Origin: Prevotella sp.
Lineage (GTDB): Bacteria > Bacteroidota > Bacteroidia > Bacteroidales > Bacteroidaceae
Direction of reading: 5' to 3'
Assembly (NCBI GenBank): GCA_016901395.1
Contig: JAEAMQ010000033.1
Span: 1 to 34,434 of the forward strand
DNA length: 34,434 nt
The notes under the pieces are model-generated. The model worked only from the letters and a program-made list of their open reading frames with translations. It did not search any database and was not told the origin of the DNA. A program made the translations under genes and the position numbers. Below, piece by piece: positions 32,219 through 34,434 of the stretch (its first letter is position 1; every line of letters begins with the position of its first letter).

Positions 32219-32539
32219 ATGAACATCGACAATGCGAAATCACAAATGCGCAAAGGCATGCTGGAATATTGCATTCTTTTGTTGCTCGAAAAGCAGCCTG
32301 CCTACACCTCAGACATCATTCAACGTCTGAAGGAAGCAGAGTTGCTGGTGGTGGAAGGCACGCTCTATCCGCTGCTCACCCGCCTGAAAAACGACGGGCT
32401 GCTGAGCTATCAGTGGCAGGAAAGCACCCAGGGGCCACCGCGAAAATACTATCAACTGACTACAGCGGGTATCGCCTTCCTGCACGAACTTGACAAAGCC
32501 TGGCAGGAAATATCCACTACTGTGAACTTCCTCAAATGA
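32219..32539 (+). CDS. PadR-family transcriptional repressor
   Basis: The protein has 106 residues, the size of PadR subfamily 2, and consists of one winged helix: QMRKGMLEYCILLLLEKQPAYTSDIIQRL, then VVEGTLYPLLTRLKNDGLLSY (recognition helix), the wing ESTQGPPRKYYQLTTAG, and a short C-terminal dimerisation helix (FLHELDKAWQEISTTVNFL). It is followed after 28 bp by the PspC-domain gene, the common PadR-PspC pair of Bacteroidetes. It probably represses this operon through the palindrome in its promoter; the inducer is unknown. Confidence 0.95.
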   Translation: MNIDNAKSQMRKGMLEYCILLLLEKQPAYTSDIIQRLKEAELLVVEGTLYPLLTRLKNDGLLSYQWQESTQGPPRKYYQLTTAGIAFLHELDKAWQEISTTVNFLK

Positions 32540-32567
32540 TAATCGTTTACCCATAGAAACAGCAAAT

Positions 32568-34319
32568 ATGAAAAAGAACATCACAATCAATATGTTTGGT
32601 CGGCTCTATTCCATTGACGAGGACGCCTATCACCTGTTGCAACAATACATAGACACGCTGCGTGGCTATTTCTCTCATAAGCCCGACGGCAAGGAAATTA
32701 CCGACGATATCGAGGCGCGCATTGCCGAATTGTTCGACGATCTGAACGCCAAGGGCGTGGAAGCCATCACCATTGAGCATGTGCAGGACATCATCAGTCG
32801 CATCGGCGACCCCAAGCAGATGGAGGACGTCGGGGCCGACGAGACCGATGTCGCCTCCGGGGAGGATGCTGCCGACCAACCGAAGGAGGCCGGCAGGGAT
32901 GCCCGCGAGAAGGTCATGGCCTATTTCGATCAGCTCCGGAAGTCGAACAAGCGCCTCTATCGCGACCCTACGGACAAGAAAATAAGTGGGTTGCTGGCCG
33001 GCTGCGCCCATTTCTTCGGCGGCGACCCGCTGTGGTGGCGCGTGGGATTCGCACTGCTCATCCTGCTCACGTTTTGGAGCGGCACGGTGGTAGACCACAC
33101 GTTCCGCGGCTTGTTTTTTGGCCCGCTCAGCTTGTGGCTGGTGGCGCTCTATGGGCTGATGGCCATCCTCACGCCCGTGGCGCGCAATCCCGAGGACCGG
33201 CTGATGATGAAGGGCGTGGACGTCACGCCGCGCAACCTGGCGCAGGAGGTGACCCAGGAGCACACGCAGACCGAGGAGCCCCAGCCGAGGAAGTCGGGCG
33301 CGTCGGGCTGTCTTGCCCGGTTCTTCAAGGTTATCCTATTGCTTTGCAAGGCTTTGCTGGCCTTTGTTGGGCTGATGGCAGCCTTGGCTATCTGTGCGGC
33401 GGTGGTCGTATTGGTGCTGTTGCTGATTAGTCCCGACATCTTTGGCGATGCCCGTTTTGCCCATCTCTATACCACAGCGGTGAGTCCCAGTGTGGCCACG
33501 ATGTGCTTAGTGGGATTACTTGGTTTGCTGGGAGTCTCGGCTTACTGCCTGATCCATGCCTACATGAGCGGTAGACAGAAGATAGAACCTATGGGTCTGA
33601 CGCAGCGATTGGTATGGATAGCGCTCTGGATGCTGTGTCTGCTGACTGCCGTCATCAGTGGTGTGACCATGATAGCACGGTTCTCACAGGCGGAGGATAA
33701 GCTGGACGAGGTGGAAGACCAAGCCTACGTCAAGGCCAATACCCACGGCGGAGTGTTTATCGATCGCGTCGACTGGGACTTCCTGAACCGCGGCGGCTGG
33801 CAACTCATTGGTCCGACCGGTGGGCGCAACGACTACACCAGCAGAGGCAAGCACTTCTCCGGCAAGAGGGATATGCGCTATCTTCATGGTTATGCCGACT
33901 GGGGGTTGAGCTATCAGGTGGAGCATAGCATGGCCAATGTGGTCCCCGGCACTTACACTCTGACCGTGGCTGCCCGTACCGATGGCAAGGGCGCATTTGT
34001 CTATGTCGTGGCCGACGGCCGGCGTTATCTGGCCGAGATACCCGTGAGCGGCGAGAAAGGAGGCGACATCTGGATGGAGGCCAAGCGGCAGTTGGAGCGG
34101 AAGGACTCCACGACCAACGGCACTGACCGTCAATATTACCAGGATATAGCCGATGCCAACGGTGGGCGGGGTTATGGCTGGAACCGCGTGACCATCGAGG
34201 GCATCAAGGTGACCCGGGGCAACGTGAGCTACGGCGTCTCCACCAAATCGAGCTTCACCAATGTGTCGTTTGGCGGACAATGGGTGTCGGCAGCCGATTT
34301 CGCGATGAAGAAGGAGTAG
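32568..34319 (+). CDS. PspC-domain membrane protein with extra C-terminal domain
   Basis: The protein has 583 residues. Residues 1-90 are a cytoplasmic helical domain (MFGRLYSIDEDAYHLLQQY; EARIAELFDDL; ISRIGDPKQMED) typical of PspC proteins in this phylum. A PspC domain follows at about 120-200 (LYRDPTDKKISGLLAGCAHFFGGDPLWWRVG) with two membrane helices. Further hydrophobic segments lie at about 245-285, 305-330 and 345-370. From about 385 to the end there is a soluble region with Gly/Trp-rich beta strands (GGVFIDRVDW, GTYTLTVAARTDGKGAFVYVV, NRVTIEGIKV, VSFGGQWVSAADFAM) that looks like a jelly-roll sandwich. It is the second gene of the PadR operon and may sense envelope stress. The role of the C-terminal domain is unknown. 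Confidence 0.88.
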   Translation: MKKNITINMFGRLYSIDEDAYHLLQQYIDTLRGYFSHKPDGKEITDDIEARIAELFDDLNAKGVEAITIEHVQDIISRIGDPKQMEDVGADETDVASGEDAADQPKEAGRDAREKVMAYFDQLRKSNKRLYRDPTDKKISGLLAGCAHFFGGDPLWWRVGFALLILLTFWSGTVVDHTFRGLFFGPLSLWLVALYGLMAILTPVARNPEDRLMMKGVDVTPRNLAQEVTQEHTQTEEPQPRKSGASGCLARFFKVILLLCKALLAFVGLMAALAICAAVVVLVLLLISPDIFGDARFAHLYTTAVSPSVATMCLVGLLGLLGVSAYCLIHAYMSGRQKIEPMGLTQRLVWIALWMLCLLTAVISGVTMIARFSQAEDKLDEVEDQAYVKANTHGGVFIDRVDWDFLNRGGWQLIGPTGGRNDYTSRGKHFSGKRDMRYLHGYADWGLSYQVEHSMANVVPGTYTLTVAARTDGKGAFVYVVADGRRYLAEIPVSGEKGGDIWMEAKRQLERKDSTTNGTDRQYYQDIADANGGRGYGWNRVTIEGIKVTRGNVSYGVSTKSSFTNVSFGGQWVSAADFAMKKE

Positions 34320-34325
34320 GGGTAT

Positions 34326-34403
34326 AGCCCCCTCACCTCATTTTGGGGAGGGACTGCACCTAACTTGGGGAGCTGTGAATAGTGGGAACCCGGAACCGGG
34401 TTC
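34326..34403. other. Two hairpins after the PspC gene
   Basis: A weak stem, CCCTC/GAGGG (about 34328-34352), and a perfect 7-bp stem, GAACCCG-GAAC-CGGGTTC (34386-34403), follow the stop codon. Neither has a T-run before the window ends, so termination is possible but not shown. No gene is seen in 34320-34434. Confidence 0.4.
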
Positions 34404-34434
34404 GGCTGTTGAAAGGGAAGGGTTGGGAGCGCAG

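Overview
The window is a Bacteroidetes chromosome segment, most probably Prevotellaceae (Prevotella/Segatella type). The signs are two SusC/SusD polysaccharide utilization loci (PULs), lipoproteins with Bacteroidetes-type lipoboxes, several promoters with the TAnnTTTG -7 box (some with a TTG about 20 bases upstream), and a PadR-PspC pair typical of the phylum. The genus is inferred from overall appearance, not from a database search.

Left part (1-13.2 kb, minus strand, visibly AT-richer): a galactan PUL. Read in the direction of transcription from about 13.1 kb it encodes a GH53 endo-galactanase with a C-terminal module, SusC, SusD, a SusE/F-type surface lipoprotein, a second GH53, a GH43_24-type exo-beta-1,3-galactanase, and a hybrid two-component sensor (HTCS). 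The HTCS gene stops inside its kinase domain where an insertion sequence begins; the last 39 codons of the IS transposase lie at 3-122. The receiver and AraC output domains are therefore not in this reading frame. In front of the PUL is a pair of direct repeats (TTGTCTAAT, 21 bp apart), as expected for an AraC-type regulator.

Middle (13.2-16.7 kb): a structured intergenic stretch with consecutive hairpins and a rho-independent terminator that belongs to no recognised gene, a tRNA-Asn(GTT) with its own promoter and terminator, a secreted S41/PDZ peptidase, and a long non-coding gap that holds a 385-bp element.

Right part (16.7-28.8 kb, GC-richer): a beta-glucan PUL, probably for laminarin or mixed-linkage glucan. 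Plus-strand genes encode SusC, SusD, a surface glycan-binding lipoprotein with two tandem binding modules, and a BACON-GH16 endo-glucanase. Minus-strand genes converge on them: a GH3 beta-glucosidase and a SusR-like membrane-anchored regulator. The GH16 would cut glucan at the surface, SusCD would import oligosaccharides, and the GH3 would release glucose. A diverged copy of the 21-bp-spaced repeat of the first PUL lies upstream of this susC.

End (28.8-34.4 kb): a second 385-bp copy of the intergenic element, then PPK2 polyphosphate kinase, a DUF4369/TlpA thioredoxin-like protein, and a PadR repressor followed by a PspC-domain membrane protein with an unusual C-terminal beta-sandwich-like domain.

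Most notable for follow-up: the duplicated 385-bp element, whose core is three copies of a 22-bp repeat that starts with a perfect stem-loop; the IS-truncated HTCS; the operator motif shared by two PULs of different substrate; the orphan structured RNA candidate next to tRNA-Asn; and a 9-bp tandem repeat inserted in frame in the GH3 gene.
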